A stretch of DNA of 64,000 bases from JAIRMO01 sp046533115 (GTDB lineage Bacteria; Spirochaetota; Spirochaetia; Treponematales; Breznakiellaceae). This document shows positions 34,926 to 43,545 of this stretch, in pieces. The stretch is from assembly GCF_046533115.1 (NCBI RefSeq), contig NZ_JAJQRC010000005.1, positions 1 to 64,000 on the forward strand, given 5' to 3'. The notes under the pieces were generated by a model. It had not been told where the DNA came from. It searched no databases and saw nothing but the letters and a program-made list of their open reading frames with translations. The position numbers were made by a program, and so were the translations under genes. How positions within the stretch are numbered: the stretch's first letter is position 1; each line of letters opens with the position of its first letter.

Positions 34926-35877
34926 AAAGCTGCTCTATTTCCTCGCCGGACAGCCCGGTATCCTCCGCAATTTGGTCAATGGGTACTCCGCGCTTTTTCA
35001 TTTTAGAGGCGATTTCCCGTCTCCCTTCCTGCTTGCCTTTCTGCTTGCCTTCCTGTAGGCCTTCCTGTAGGCCTTCCTGCTTACCTTTCACTATACCCTT
35101 CAGTATCCCTTCCTGTATTCCTGCCTGGATACCTGCCTGTATCCCTTCCTCCCGGGCATGGTTCAGCCCGCTGGTCCAGTCGGACAAGGCCATCTCCCGC
35201 ATCTGGTACGCCCGCAGGGCCTCTTTGTCCTGGGAAACATATACCAGCTTCTCTTCCGCCTTCTGTATCGCCGTATCCATCTTGATTATCTCCTCTACCA
35301 GCCTTTGTGGGCTGTCCTTGTCAAACCACGTCAGCCACCGCTGCAATGGGTCGTTCCGGATGTCCTTTTCCCCTTGCCGCCGGAACTTTACCATATCAAT
35401 AAAGTGTATCTCCAGGGCATCGGTCAATAATACCTCACGGTAGGTATCTTCCCAGATATGAAAACTCGTGTGAAACACCGGTACCTGGGGCAGAAACTCG
35501 TAATTCACGATATTTATCGCTATCACATTCGGCGTTTCACGGTAATCCTGCCCCGCCTCCATACCCCTCGAAAACTCTAGGCTCCAGTAAAACAGACTCC
35601 GCCGGTCCATGTTCCCCAGATTTCGAAGTTGCACCTCTATATTTATCCGCTCCCCGGAGGCGGTCCGGGCTCGCACATCCAGAATGCTCGTTTTGTCCCC
35701 CACCACCTCGGCGGTAATCGTCTTGTTTTCGAGGATCTCTACCGACTCTATGGCGTCCTGCTCTTTACGTCCCAGCACGGCATTGAGAAAGGCGCACAGT
35801 TGTTCCTCATCCCCCTTTTCGCCCATGATTTTAACAAATAGAAAGTCGTTGAGGGGATTGAGCCGTTCGGTAATCAT
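34924..35877 (-). CDS. Rpn/PD-(D/E)XK nuclease family transposase-like protein
   Basis: The 317-residue protein opens MITERLNPLNDFLFVKIMGE, the conserved start of PDDEXK_2 (Rpn) proteins, and has the nuclease core LDVRARTASGERINIEVQ with Asp and ExQ. RpnA-like proteins are DNA endonucleases that promote recombination. The C-terminal part (about 245-290) is a run of four-residue steps (GIQA, GIQE, GILK, GIVK, GKQE, GLQE, GKQK), probably one long helix or coiled coil, and then a helix-turn segment ending LSGEEIEQL. It probably moves as a short dispersed gene family in Treponema genomes. Confidence 0.88.
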   Translation of the reverse strand: MITERLNPLNDFLFVKIMGEKGDEEQLCAFLNAVLGRKEQDAIESVEILENKTITAEVVGDKTSILDVRARTASGERINIEVQLRNLGNMDRRSLFYWSLEFSRGMEAGQDYRETPNVIAINIVNYEFLPQVPVFHTSFHIWEDTYREVLLTDALEIHFIDMVKFRRQGEKDIRNDPLQRWLTWFDKDSPQRLVEEIIKMDTAIQKAEEKLVYVSQDKEALRAYQMREMALSDWTSGLNHAREEGIQAGIQAGIQEGILKGIVKGKQEGLQEGLQEGKQKGKQEGRREIASKMKKRGVPIDQIAEDTGLSGEEIEQL

Positions 35878-35924
35878 CCTATACCGTCCTTAAGGGTTTT
35901 GCTCTTCTTCACGTATACTTACCG

Positions 35925-36494
35925 TCAGCGATCCAGCAGTACCGCGGAGGCTATTTTTTTAGCTTCCCCGTCGCTGAGGAGTTTTCCGATGATCGCTGCG
36001 GCCCAGAGGCCGGCGGTGCCGGCGGCGCGGCTGGTGATGATATTGTCGTGGATCACCACCGGATCTTCCGACCATTGGCCGTCGGAGAGTCCCGTTTCCA
36101 TGCCGGGAAAGCAGGTAAACCGGCGGCCCTTGAGGAGGCCCAGGGGGGCCAGGATCACCGCCGGAGAAGCGCAGATGGCGCAGACCCATTTTCCCGCGGC
36201 GGCAAATTCCTGTAAGAGGGAACCCAGTTCCCGGGAGGCGGCGAGGTTCGATGCCCCCGGTTGTCCGCCGGGGAGCAGGATCCCGTCCCAGGCTGTGGTC
36301 TTGCCCTGTTTGGTGAGTTCAGGAAAAGTCGTGTCCGCCAGGACCGGGATACCGTGGGACCCGGTGACGGTCCTATCCGGTCCGATGGCAGCGGTACACA
36401 CCTCAATCCCCGCCCGGCGTAAATAATCTATGGGGGTTATGGCCTCAACTTCCTCAAAGCCATTGGCTAAAAAAACAATCACCTTTTTGGACAT
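35925..36494 (-). CDS. DJ-1/PfpI family protein
   Basis: The ATG at 36494 (MSKKVIVFLANGFEEVEAIT) follows AAGGAGGG and is preferred to one six codons earlier. The 189-residue protein has the DJ-1 layout: the Glu of NGFEEVEA (about 16), the nucleophile elbow AICASPAV with Cys near 107, and TSRAAGTAG. It matches the ThiJ/YajL branch, small cytoplasmic proteins linked to oxidative and carbonyl stress, sometimes glyoxalase III or deglycase-like. Stand-alone gene on the minus strand, 47 bases after the Rpn gene's start. Confidence 0.9.
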   Translation of the reverse strand: MSKKVIVFLANGFEEVEAITPIDYLRRAGIEVCTAAIGPDRTVTGSHGIPVLADTTFPELTKQGKTTAWDGILLPGGQPGASNLAASRELGSLLQEFAAAGKWVCAICASPAVILAPLGLLKGRRFTCFPGMETGLSDGQWSEDPVVIHDNIITSRAAGTAGLWAAAIIGKLLSDGEAKKIASAVLLDR

Positions 36495-36666
36495 CCTGAC
36501 CCTCCTTGGCAATCCGGGGACAAGGCCGGATGGGGCCTTTTACGCAGTTCCCAGACTACTTCTAAATATACAAGATAGGGGTCTTTGCGGCAAGCGTTTA
36601 TGGGTGAATTTCCGTCTTCATACTAGAACATAAAAATACCCGACGGAGTGGTATACGGCCCTTCCG

Positions 36667-37986
36667 CTATTCCAGAATGGTAATTTCCACCCGGCGGTTT
36701 TGGGCCCGGCCGGCCTCGTTTCCGTTATCCCCCAGGGGTTTTGTGCCGCCCCAGCCCTTGTAGATAAAACGATCTGCGGGGATGCCCCGGCTGACCAGCT
36801 CATCCACCATACGCTTGGCCCGTTTCAGGGAAAGTTCCATTTCCCCCGCCGGATAGCCCACCGCGGCGGTATGGCCCTCTACCAGAAAGGTCCGGTCGGA
36901 AATTTGGCGCAGGGCCTGGGCGATAAGATCCAGCCGGGGGCGTTCCGCGGGAAGAAATTCATCCGAATCAGGATAAAAACGGGCATCCCGCAGGGTAAGG
37001 CGCAGGCCCTCGCTTACCTCGGCGACATCTATCCCCGCCGCGTCCATGGCCGGATTCGGTCCCCGGCCGCCGGAGGGGACCGGATCAGGGCGGGAGGGTG
37101 GATCAGGCCGGTGGGGCGGATTGGATTTCAGGACCTTCCCGATGGAAAGGGCCAGGGAATTCCGGTCCAGGGGGACGATCCCCTCGCCGAAGGTCAGGGT
37201 AAAGCCCCGGAACCGCACCACGGATCCGTCGGCCCAGGTATAGGTTTCGTCCAGGGTATCCCGCATCAAAAGGGGAATACCGTCGGAAACCCGGATAAGA
37301 ATATCCACATCATGGGTGCCTTGGACCTGATTAAAACCCGGTCCCGGTTGCCGGTGCCGGGAGGCGTATTTGGCGAAGATCCGGTGTACCGGAGTATCCC
37401 GGTATAGTTCCACCCCCCGGTATTCATATTCCGCGGTCAGGGGAACCACCACGGGATGTCCCTCGTTGAGGGGGTCCACCGCCCGGCGGCCCGGGGCGGT
37501 CCATTTGACCCCCGCCTTGACCGGTTCATTAGGAAAAGCCGGGAACCCCCGCAGGGACGGGAAGCCCCGATCCTCCTCAATGTTGAGCTCCCCCCGGGAG
37601 GTAAGCCCAAAGCTGGCGGGGATCACCGCGTCCACTGCCTGGGCGCTCTGCCGCATGTCCCGAAGGGTCTCCTCAAGGACAAAAAAATTGCCCCGGTACC
37701 ACTGGGTACCGGCACCGTCCCGGTTCGATTCCGGAAGGATGGAGGCCCGAACCTCCCGGTACACATGGCCCACATACCGGCCGTTATCATACCGGGACCA
37801 GTCGGATCTTTCCACTATTTTGTAGGGGCCCCGGGCGCCTCCGGAGAGTAACACCGCCTCGGTCCCCGGGGACCGATCCTTGGACCCCTTCGAGAGCTGG
37901 GGCAATTCCGCCGCCCGGACGGAAAAGAGACAGCCCACCAAAAAGACGATTACCCAGAGCAGCTCTTTCAACTTATTTTTTTTCAT
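36667..37986 (-). CDS. Outer-membrane OmpA-family protein
   Basis: The start at 37986 gives a signal peptide (MKKNKLKELLWVIVFLVGCLFSVRAA); the longer frame to 38121 overlaps a divergent gene and is rejected. The 439-residue protein has a beta-rich N-terminal domain (about 30-310), a Pro/Arg linker with PPHRPDPPSRPDP, and a C-terminal OmpA peptidoglycan-binding domain: FYPDSDEFLP, FLVEGHTAA, LSLKRAKRMVDELVSRGIP and NRRVEITILE. It would tie the outer membrane or a surface layer to peptidoglycan. The promoter must lie in the 60-base gap to the divergent coiled-coil gene. Confidence 0.88.
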   Translation of the reverse strand: MKKNKLKELLWVIVFLVGCLFSVRAAELPQLSKGSKDRSPGTEAVLLSGGARGPYKIVERSDWSRYDNGRYVGHVYREVRASILPESNRDGAGTQWYRGNFFVLEETLRDMRQSAQAVDAVIPASFGLTSRGELNIEEDRGFPSLRGFPAFPNEPVKAGVKWTAPGRRAVDPLNEGHPVVVPLTAEYEYRGVELYRDTPVHRIFAKYASRHRQPGPGFNQVQGTHDVDILIRVSDGIPLLMRDTLDETYTWADGSVVRFRGFTLTFGEGIVPLDRNSLALSIGKVLKSNPPHRPDPPSRPDPVPSGGRGPNPAMDAAGIDVAEVSEGLRLTLRDARFYPDSDEFLPAERPRLDLIAQALRQISDRTFLVEGHTAAVGYPAGEMELSLKRAKRMVDELVSRGIPADRFIYKGWGGTKPLGDNGNEAGRAQNRRVEITILE

Positions 37987-38046
37987 ACTTATATTTTCGG
38001 CTCTTTTTATCTTGTTTGATGGTATTTTCTTTTGATATACTAAATT

Positions 38047-38514
38047 ATGGATCAAACGAAACTGCCGGCGGATAATCTTACGGGCATGGATGCCGCCGGG
38101 GCCAAGGAATATATTTTCCATTATATTACCACCTTAAAATTGACGGAGAAAAAGCTTGAGGAGGTAACCGGGGAACTCTCCAAATGGAAGGGCCGGGTGG
38201 ATCTGGCCCGTTCCCGGGGGGAGGAAGCCCTGTCCCTGGAGGCGGAAAAGGAGGCCCTGAATTTGGAGGCGAAGCGGGACGCCCTGGCCGGGGAAATCGG
38301 GGAATTAACCGGGGTGATAGCCCGGCTGCGGCGGCAGCTTCCCGGTCTTGCCGCCCGGGAGCGGAGCATTGATCCGGATCTTCTGGAGCAGGAACTGTTA
38401 CTGGCCCTGGGGGAAACCGACGAGGGGGCCCGTAAAACCGCCGGGGAATTTGAGAAGCTCAACGCCGACAGCGCCCTGGAAGCCCTCAAAGCAAAGATGC
38501 GGCAAGACCCATGA
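38047..38514 (+). CDS. Coiled-coil protein of unknown function
   Basis: The 155-residue protein is almost all helix, rich in Leu, Glu, Ala and Lys, with heptads in EKKLEEVTGELSKWKGRVDL and LEAEKEALNLEAKRDALAGE. There is no signal peptide or membrane segment, so it is probably cytoplasmic. It lies divergent from the OmpA gene and 54 bases before murJ. Similar small coiled-coil proteins are found in spirochete genomes; I cannot name a function. The ATG at 38047 has no strong RBS. Confidence 0.65.
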   Translation: MDQTKLPADNLTGMDAAGAKEYIFHYITTLKLTEKKLEEVTGELSKWKGRVDLARSRGEEALSLEAEKEALNLEAKRDALAGEIGELTGVIARLRRQLPGLAARERSIDPDLLEQELLLALGETDEGARKTAGEFEKLNADSALEALKAKMRQDP

Positions 38515-38568
38515 GCGGCCATAAAGGCCGGATTGCGGAAAAATCGATTTATCGTTAAGGTTATTTCC

Positions 38569-40143
38569 ATGAGCAGCTCTGTCCGGTCCCTGGTGCGTCA
38601 TGGTTCTGCCCTGTCCCTGCTCACCCTGGTTTCCCGGGTTTTGGGCCTGGTCCGGGAGATGACCAAGGCGGCGCTTTTAGGAACCAGCGCCCTTTCGGAC
38701 GCCTTTTCCGTGGCCTTTTTGATCCCCAACCTATTCCGCCGGCTCTTTGCGGAAGGTTCCATCTCGGTGGCCTTTATCCCAACCTTTAAGGAATATCTCC
38801 TGGAAAATGACCAGGGCAAGATCCGGGAATTCCTCTCCTCTATTTGTACTTTTTTGACCTTTTTCGTAACCCTGGCGGTGATGGCCGGGATCCTTTTCAC
38901 CCCCCTTTTGGTCCCTATTTTCGGTATAGAAGAATTCGACGAAACCGTCTGGTTAACCCGGCTGATGTTTCCCTTCCTGGCCTTTATTTCGCTGGCGGCC
39001 TTTTTTCAGGGCATTCTGAACAGCGTCCGGATCTTTACCCCCTCGGGGCTCGCCCCGATCCTGCTCAACCTGGTTACCATTTTATGCGCCTATGGTTTAA
39101 GCCCCTTTACCGCGAACCCCGCCCGGGCCATGGCCGTGGGGATACTCCTGGGGGGCTTTTTGGAAGCGGCTATCCAGTTTCCCTTTGTGCTGAAAATGGG
39201 GTTCCGTTTTTCTTTTACGGGCCTGAAACGGGCCATGCGAAACCCCGGTACCCAGGCGGTCCTTAAGCTCATCGGACCCACCATCATCGGCATGGCGGCC
39301 TACCAGCTCAACGACCTGGTCTCCACGGCCCTGGCGGGGAACGCCGGGGAAGGGGTGGTCTCCAGCCTGCAATACTCCCTCCGGCTCCAGGAACTTATCC
39401 TGGGGATCTTCGCGGTTTCCATCGGGACGGTGCTGCTGCCGGACCTGGCGGAGGACGCGAAAACCGCCTGCTGGGAGCGCTATAACCAGCGGCTTCTGTC
39501 GGCCATGGATATTATCGCCCTGATCACCATTCCGGTCACTTTTTTTTCCCTTGCCCAGGGGGAGACCCTGGTCCGCCTCCTCTTCCAGACCCGCAGCTTT
39601 GACGAGGAATCGGTCCGCTTAACCCGGGCGGCCTTTACCTTCCATATACCGGGGCTCTTTTTTATCGCTCTGAACCGTATCCTGGCCCCGGCTTTTTATG
39701 CCCAGAGTGATTCCAAATCCCCCACCCTGGCGGGGCTGCTGTCCTTTGGGGTAAATATGATCCTGGCGGCGATCCTGGCCGGTCCCCTGCAAGGGGCGGG
39801 AATCGCCCTGGCCCTGTCCCTGGCCGGTGCGGTGAATACCGCCCTGCTCCTCTTTTTTCTCCGCCGGAATCCCCATATCGCCGTGGGTACGGTCCTGAGA
39901 TCGGTCCTGGGCTATGCCCTCAAAGTGGCCCTCTTTTCCGCCATTGCGGTGGCCCCGGTTCTGTGGGTAAGCCCCCGGTTAAGGACCGCTTTCTCCGGCT
40001 CCGGCCGGCTCGCCGCCCAGGGCATTCCCCTGGGGGTCTCCCTGGTTATCTTTACCGCGGTGGGGCTTTTCCTCCTCGTGATTACCGGGGACAAACAGGT
40101 GGGGGCCATCATCAGGATGTTCAGGAAGGGGGGGAGCAGTTAG
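38569..40143 (+). CDS. murJ: Lipid II flippase MurJ (MviN family)
   Basis: The ATG at 38569 is preferred over a TTG at 38533, giving MSSSVRSLVRHGSALSLLTL at the start, the usual MurJ entry into helix 1. The 524-residue protein has about 14 membrane helices and signature stretches: VSRVLGLVREM, SDAFSVAFLIPNLFRRLFAEG, and GMAAYQLNDLVSTALAG. MurJ moves lipid II across the inner membrane for peptidoglycan synthesis. An AAGG lies nine bases before the ATG. It is in line with the coiled-coil gene upstream and may be co-transcribed. Confidence 0.95.
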   Translation: MSSSVRSLVRHGSALSLLTLVSRVLGLVREMTKAALLGTSALSDAFSVAFLIPNLFRRLFAEGSISVAFIPTFKEYLLENDQGKIREFLSSICTFLTFFVTLAVMAGILFTPLLVPIFGIEEFDETVWLTRLMFPFLAFISLAAFFQGILNSVRIFTPSGLAPILLNLVTILCAYGLSPFTANPARAMAVGILLGGFLEAAIQFPFVLKMGFRFSFTGLKRAMRNPGTQAVLKLIGPTIIGMAAYQLNDLVSTALAGNAGEGVVSSLQYSLRLQELILGIFAVSIGTVLLPDLAEDAKTACWERYNQRLLSAMDIIALITIPVTFFSLAQGETLVRLLFQTRSFDEESVRLTRAAFTFHIPGLFFIALNRILAPAFYAQSDSKSPTLAGLLSFGVNMILAAILAGPLQGAGIALALSLAGAVNTALLLFFLRRNPHIAVGTVLRSVLGYALKVALFSAIAVAPVLWVSPRLRTAFSGSGRLAAQGIPLGVSLVIFTAVGLFLLVITGDKQVGAIIRMFRKGGSS

Positions 40144-40202
40144 GGCGGAGGAATTGCAAATTCAAACTATTGAGATACCCGCCAATGATTTCCCCAAAAT
40201 CC

Positions 40203-40394
40203 CTAAACTCCAGCTGGCGCTGAATTAATGGGCTGTATCTCCGTAATTTCGGGGGCTTCCTTGGCCGGTTTCGACTCTTGGACGAGGCACATTTCGTCAT
40301 ATTCCCTCATTCGAGCGGCGGAAATTGCCCCAATTTCAAAGTTTGCGGCTGCCTCTTGGTGTATTACTTCAAAAATTTCGCTTTTGTATCTCAT
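40203..40394 (-). CDS. Truncated HigA-like antitoxin lacking the HTH domain
   Basis: The 63-residue protein begins MRYKSEIFEVIHQEAAANFE and contains AARMREYDEMCL, the N-terminal part known in antitoxins paired with PF06296-type RelE toxins. In those, a Cro/C1 helix-turn-helix of some 55 residues follows; here the chain ends in a Pro/Glu-rich tail of 26 residues (PAKEAPEITEIQPINSAP). RBS AGGAGG. The toxin gene stops ten bases upstream. It may still bind the toxin yet not repress transcription, or be decayed. Family call from the N-terminal motif and gene pairing. Confidence 0.6.
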   Translation of the reverse strand: MRYKSEIFEVIHQEAAANFEIGAISAARMREYDEMCLVQESKPAKEAPEITEIQPINSAPAGV

Positions 40395-40404
40395 TTTTGG
40401 CCTC

Positions 40405-40773
40405 CTAAAGGACTTCTATCAAGGTTCCTCTTGCTATGCGGGCTGATATTTCTGCGTCGGTCAGTGAAAAATCATCCTTGGCGCTCTTCTTGAACCCTCG
40501 TTCTTCCCCTTGATCGATATTCGCCCTGACTGACTTCTCAAACCCATAAACAAAAAAAGTGCGAAACTGGCTCTTAAAGAACACGATCACCCGGTAACCG
40601 CCTGATTTCCCCTCGCCGGGACGGGCTACTCGCACCTTGTAGACACCCCCGCCAAGGTCGGCTTCCGCCTGCCCTTTCTCAAGCGCATCATTGACTATCG
40701 CCTTGAGTTCGCTGTCCCCTATCCCTTCCTTCCGAGCAAACCGGGCGAACCACATATTCTTGAAGATCCTCAC
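40405..40773 (-). CDS. RelE/HigB-type toxin (PF06296-like)
   Basis: The 122-residue protein opens MRIFKNMWFARFARKEGIGD and includes ADLGGGVYKVRVARPGEGKSGGYRVIVFF and FFVYGFEKSVRANI, the hallmark of the RelE/ParE-fold toxin group that includes HigB-like mRNA interferases. Basic residues R and K in the core segment are the likely RNA-cutting residues. It is followed by the small antitoxin. A C-terminal extension (FSLTDAEISARIARGTLIEV) is longer than in many members. It lies between convergent murJ and the enolase gene. Confidence 0.8.
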   Translation of the reverse strand: MRIFKNMWFARFARKEGIGDSELKAIVNDALEKGQAEADLGGGVYKVRVARPGEGKSGGYRVIVFFKSQFRTFFVYGFEKSVRANIDQGEERGFKKSAKDDFSLTDAEISARIARGTLIEVL

Positions 40774-40947
40774 TTATAAACGATAACCAAAAAACAGGCG
40801 GATTACAAGTTCCGGCAGCCAGGATCGGCGGAAATGAGTTGGTGTATTTGTTCGTAACTTCGATTGTGACCGTTCAAAAATGGGATTTGGGAACCGGGTA
40901 TTAAAACACATCGGGTAAGCGGAAAGCAAAACTATTCCCTTCCCCTA

Positions 40948-40969
40948 CCCCCCGGACTTCTCCGGGGGG
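40948..40969 (-). terminator. GC hairpin after enolase
   Basis: CCCCCCGGA (40948-40956) pairs with TCCGGGGGG (40961-40969) 17 bases beyond the eno stop. A U-tract is not evident, so it may be a pause or 3'-end stabiliser. Confidence 0.5.
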
Positions 40970-40985
40970 CATTAGAATAGGGGCT

Positions 40986-42284
40986 TTATTTTTTCAGGTT
41001 GTAGAACGCAGCTTTTCCCGCGTAACGGGACACCCCTTCCAGGAGGTCTTCTATACGCAGGAGTTGGTTGTACTTACAGATTCGGTCGGTACGGCTCATG
41101 GAGCCGGTTTTGATCTGGCCGGTTTCCAGGGCTACCACCAGGTCGGCGATAAAGCTGTCCTCGGTTTCCCCGGAACGGTGGGAGATAATGGCGGTATACC
41201 CCGCCCGTTTGGCCATCTCCACCGCCTCGTAGGTCTCGGTTACCGTGCCGATCTGGTTCACCTTGATGAGGATCGAGTTACAGGACCCTTCTTTGATGCC
41301 CCGCTCCAGGCGTTTGGTGTTGGTTACAAAAAAGTCATCCCCCACGATCTGGATCTTCGAGCCCAGGGCTTTGGTCATCTTCACATACCCTTCCCAATCG
41401 TTCTGATCCAGGGGGTCTTCAATGGAGATAATGGGGTATTTATTCACCCATTTGGTATAGATTTCGATCATCTCGTCGGCGGAAAAAAGCTTACCGGGAT
41501 TGGATTTCCAGAATTTATAGCCCTTTTTGTCCCCTTCATCAAAAAGCTCGGAGCTGGCACAGTCCAGGGCGATACCAAACTGTTCCCCGGGTCTGTACCC
41601 GGCCTTTTCAATGGCATTGACAATGTAGTCCAGGGCTTCCTCGTTGCCGATGTCCGGGGCAAAACCGCCCTCATCCCCCACGGCGGTGTTCTTTCCCGCG
41701 TCCTTGAGGAGCTTTTTGAGGGTATGGAAAACCTCGGCGGTCCAGCGGACCCCTTCCCGTATGGATTCGGCCCCCACGGGCATGACCATGAATTCCTGAA
41801 AATCGATCTTGTTGTCCGCGTGCTTACCCCCGTTGACAATATTGGCCATAGGTACGGGGAGCAGGTTGGCGTGGAAAGTCCCCAAATATTTAAAGAGGGG
41901 TACATCAAGATAATTCGCCGCGGCCCGGGCAACGGCCATGGACACCCCCAATATGGCATTGGCGCCGAGTTTTCCCTTGTTTTCCGTCCCGTCCAGTTCT
42001 ATCATGGTCCGGTCTATATCCACCTGCTCCTGGGCGTCCAGGCCCTGGATCTCCGGGGCAATGATGTCATTCACATTGGCCACCGCCTTGAGAACCCCCT
42101 TGCCCAGGTAACGGTCCTTATCGCCGTCCCGGAGTTCCACCGCCTCGTGTTCGCCGGTGGAAGCCCCCGAGGGAACCGCCGCCCGTCCCAGGGATCCGTC
42201 CTCCAAGATCACGTCCACTTCAACCGTTGGATTGCCCCGGGAATCAAGAATTTCGCGGGCTTCAACATATTCAATAATACTCAT
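40986..42284 (-). CDS. eno: Enolase (phosphopyruvate hydratase)
   Basis: The 432-residue protein catalyses 2-phosphoglycerate to phosphoenolpyruvate in glycolysis. Motifs in order: REILDSRGNPTVEVDV, SGASTGEHEA, VNGGKHADNKIDFQEFMVMP, the acid GDEGGFAP, metal ligands in SIEDPLDQNDW and QIVGDDFFVTN, the catalytic Lys in ILIKVNQIGT and SHRSGETED. Length and motifs are standard. RBS AAGGAG six bases before the ATG. It lies 127 bases after the ATPase gene of a CUT1 sugar transporter on the same strand and could share its transcript. Confidence 0.98.
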   Translation of the reverse strand: MSIIEYVEAREILDSRGNPTVEVDVILEDGSLGRAAVPSGASTGEHEAVELRDGDKDRYLGKGVLKAVANVNDIIAPEIQGLDAQEQVDIDRTMIELDGTENKGKLGANAILGVSMAVARAAANYLDVPLFKYLGTFHANLLPVPMANIVNGGKHADNKIDFQEFMVMPVGAESIREGVRWTAEVFHTLKKLLKDAGKNTAVGDEGGFAPDIGNEEALDYIVNAIEKAGYRPGEQFGIALDCASSELFDEGDKKGYKFWKSNPGKLFSADEMIEIYTKWVNKYPIISIEDPLDQNDWEGYVKMTKALGSKIQIVGDDFFVTNTKRLERGIKEGSCNSILIKVNQIGTVTETYEAVEMAKRAGYTAIISHRSGETEDSFIADLVVALETGQIKTGSMSRTDRICKYNQLLRIEDLLEGVSRYAGKAAFYNLKK

Positions 42285-42411
42285 CTATGGCTCCTTATAA
42301 AATCATCCTAAAAGGTAAAGGGACGCTTTTATCTCCTTACGGTTTAGAACATCTCGATATATATAATCTTCCGCTTTTAGGGGCCCCTCGTCAAGGGTCC
42401 GCAATGCCCCA

Positions 42412-43512
42412 TCACGGCTTTATCCGCTTCTCCGAAGCGGGATCGAAAAACATGGCTTCCTTTACGGTCAAAGCCACCCGGGTATTTAAGGGCAATTCCA
42501 GGAATTCGGAACTGACGATTTTGATTTCCGCCCCGCCGATATGGGTTATCAGAATGGCATAACTCCCCTGGGGCTCCACAAAATCAATGGTCCCGTCGCA
42601 GATCCAGGACTCGCCCCGTTCCATACCCGGGACAATTCCGAAAAATTCAGGCCGTATGCCCAGGACGGCTTCTTTTCCTTCGTAGGGGTCCAGGGCCCCG
42701 ATCAGGGACGGGGGGACCCGGTAACGGAAATCGGAACAAAGGGCAGCAAGGCCGTCTCCGGTTCTCTCGATTTTTACGGTGAAAAAATTGGTGGGCGGGG
42801 TGCCGATAAAGGAGGCGACAAACCGGGTCGCGCTGTTCCGGTATACTTCCGCCGGAGTTCCGATCTGTTCTATCTTTCCCCGGTACATCACGATGATCCG
42901 GTCCGCGAGGCTCATGGCCTCGGCCTGATCATGGGTAACAAAGATGGTGGTGGAATTTTCCTGCCGGTGGATCCGTTTTAATTCCGTCCGCATGGTCACC
43001 CGCAGTTTCGCGTCCAGATTGGAGAGGGGCTCGTCCATAAGGAAGATCTTCGGCTTTACCACGATGGCCCGGGACACCGCCACCCGCTGCCGCTGGCCTC
43101 CGCTGAGCTGCCGGGGGTAACGGTCCAGGAAGCCCTTGATACCGGTCGCCCCGGCCGCGGCTTCGACCCGGCTTTTTATCTCCGCGGGTTTGAGTTTTTG
43201 CAGCTTCAGGGGATAGGCGATATTGTCAAAGACCGTCATGTGGGGCCAGATGGCGTAGCTTTGGAAGATCATGGACACGCCCCTATCCTTGGGCTTCCTG
43301 GTCAAAACGCTTTCCCCGTCAATAAGAATATCACCCCCCGTAACCTCCTCAAGGCCCGAGATCATACGGATAGTGGTGGTTTTGCCGCAGCCCGACGGGC
43401 CGAGGAGCACAATAAATTCTCCCTTTTCGATGGAAAGATTCATGTGATCGACGATCAACGGGCCGTCTTTGGTATAGCGCTTCTGTAAATTCCGTAATTC
43501 CAAATAACTCAT
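42412..43512 (-). CDS. CUT1 ABC transporter ATP-binding protein (MalK/MsmX-like)
   Basis: The ATG at 43512 follows GGAGGTGTG; a GTG one codon before is less likely. Walker A is GPSGCGKTTTIR, then the Q-loop FQSYAIWPHM, the signature LSGGQRQRVAVSRA, Walker B FLMDEPLSNLD and the switch His in FVTHDQAEAM. A C-terminal OB-type regulatory domain (about 240-366) is present, as in MalK and MsmX. It powers the importer with the permeases at 43546-45473. Because the CUT1 operon at 12657-15781 has none, it may serve that one also. Confidence 0.95.
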   Translation of the reverse strand: MSYLELRNLQKRYTKDGPLIVDHMNLSIEKGEFIVLLGPSGCGKTTTIRMISGLEEVTGGDILIDGESVLTRKPKDRGVSMIFQSYAIWPHMTVFDNIAYPLKLQKLKPAEIKSRVEAAAGATGIKGFLDRYPRQLSGGQRQRVAVSRAIVVKPKIFLMDEPLSNLDAKLRVTMRTELKRIHRQENSTTIFVTHDQAEAMSLADRIIVMYRGKIEQIGTPAEVYRNSATRFVASFIGTPPTNFFTVKIERTGDGLAALCSDFRYRVPPSLIGALDPYEGKEAVLGIRPEFFGIVPGMERGESWICDGTIDFVEPQGSYAILITHIGGAEIKIVSSEFLELPLNTRVALTVKEAMFFDPASEKRIKP

Positions 43513-43545
43513 CACACCTCCAAGGCGTAAAACCGGGCGTAACCT

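Noticed and set aside
41064..42311. 415-residue plus-strand frame opposite enolase
   Set aside because: Enolase is unmistakable; the opposite frame is a composition shadow.
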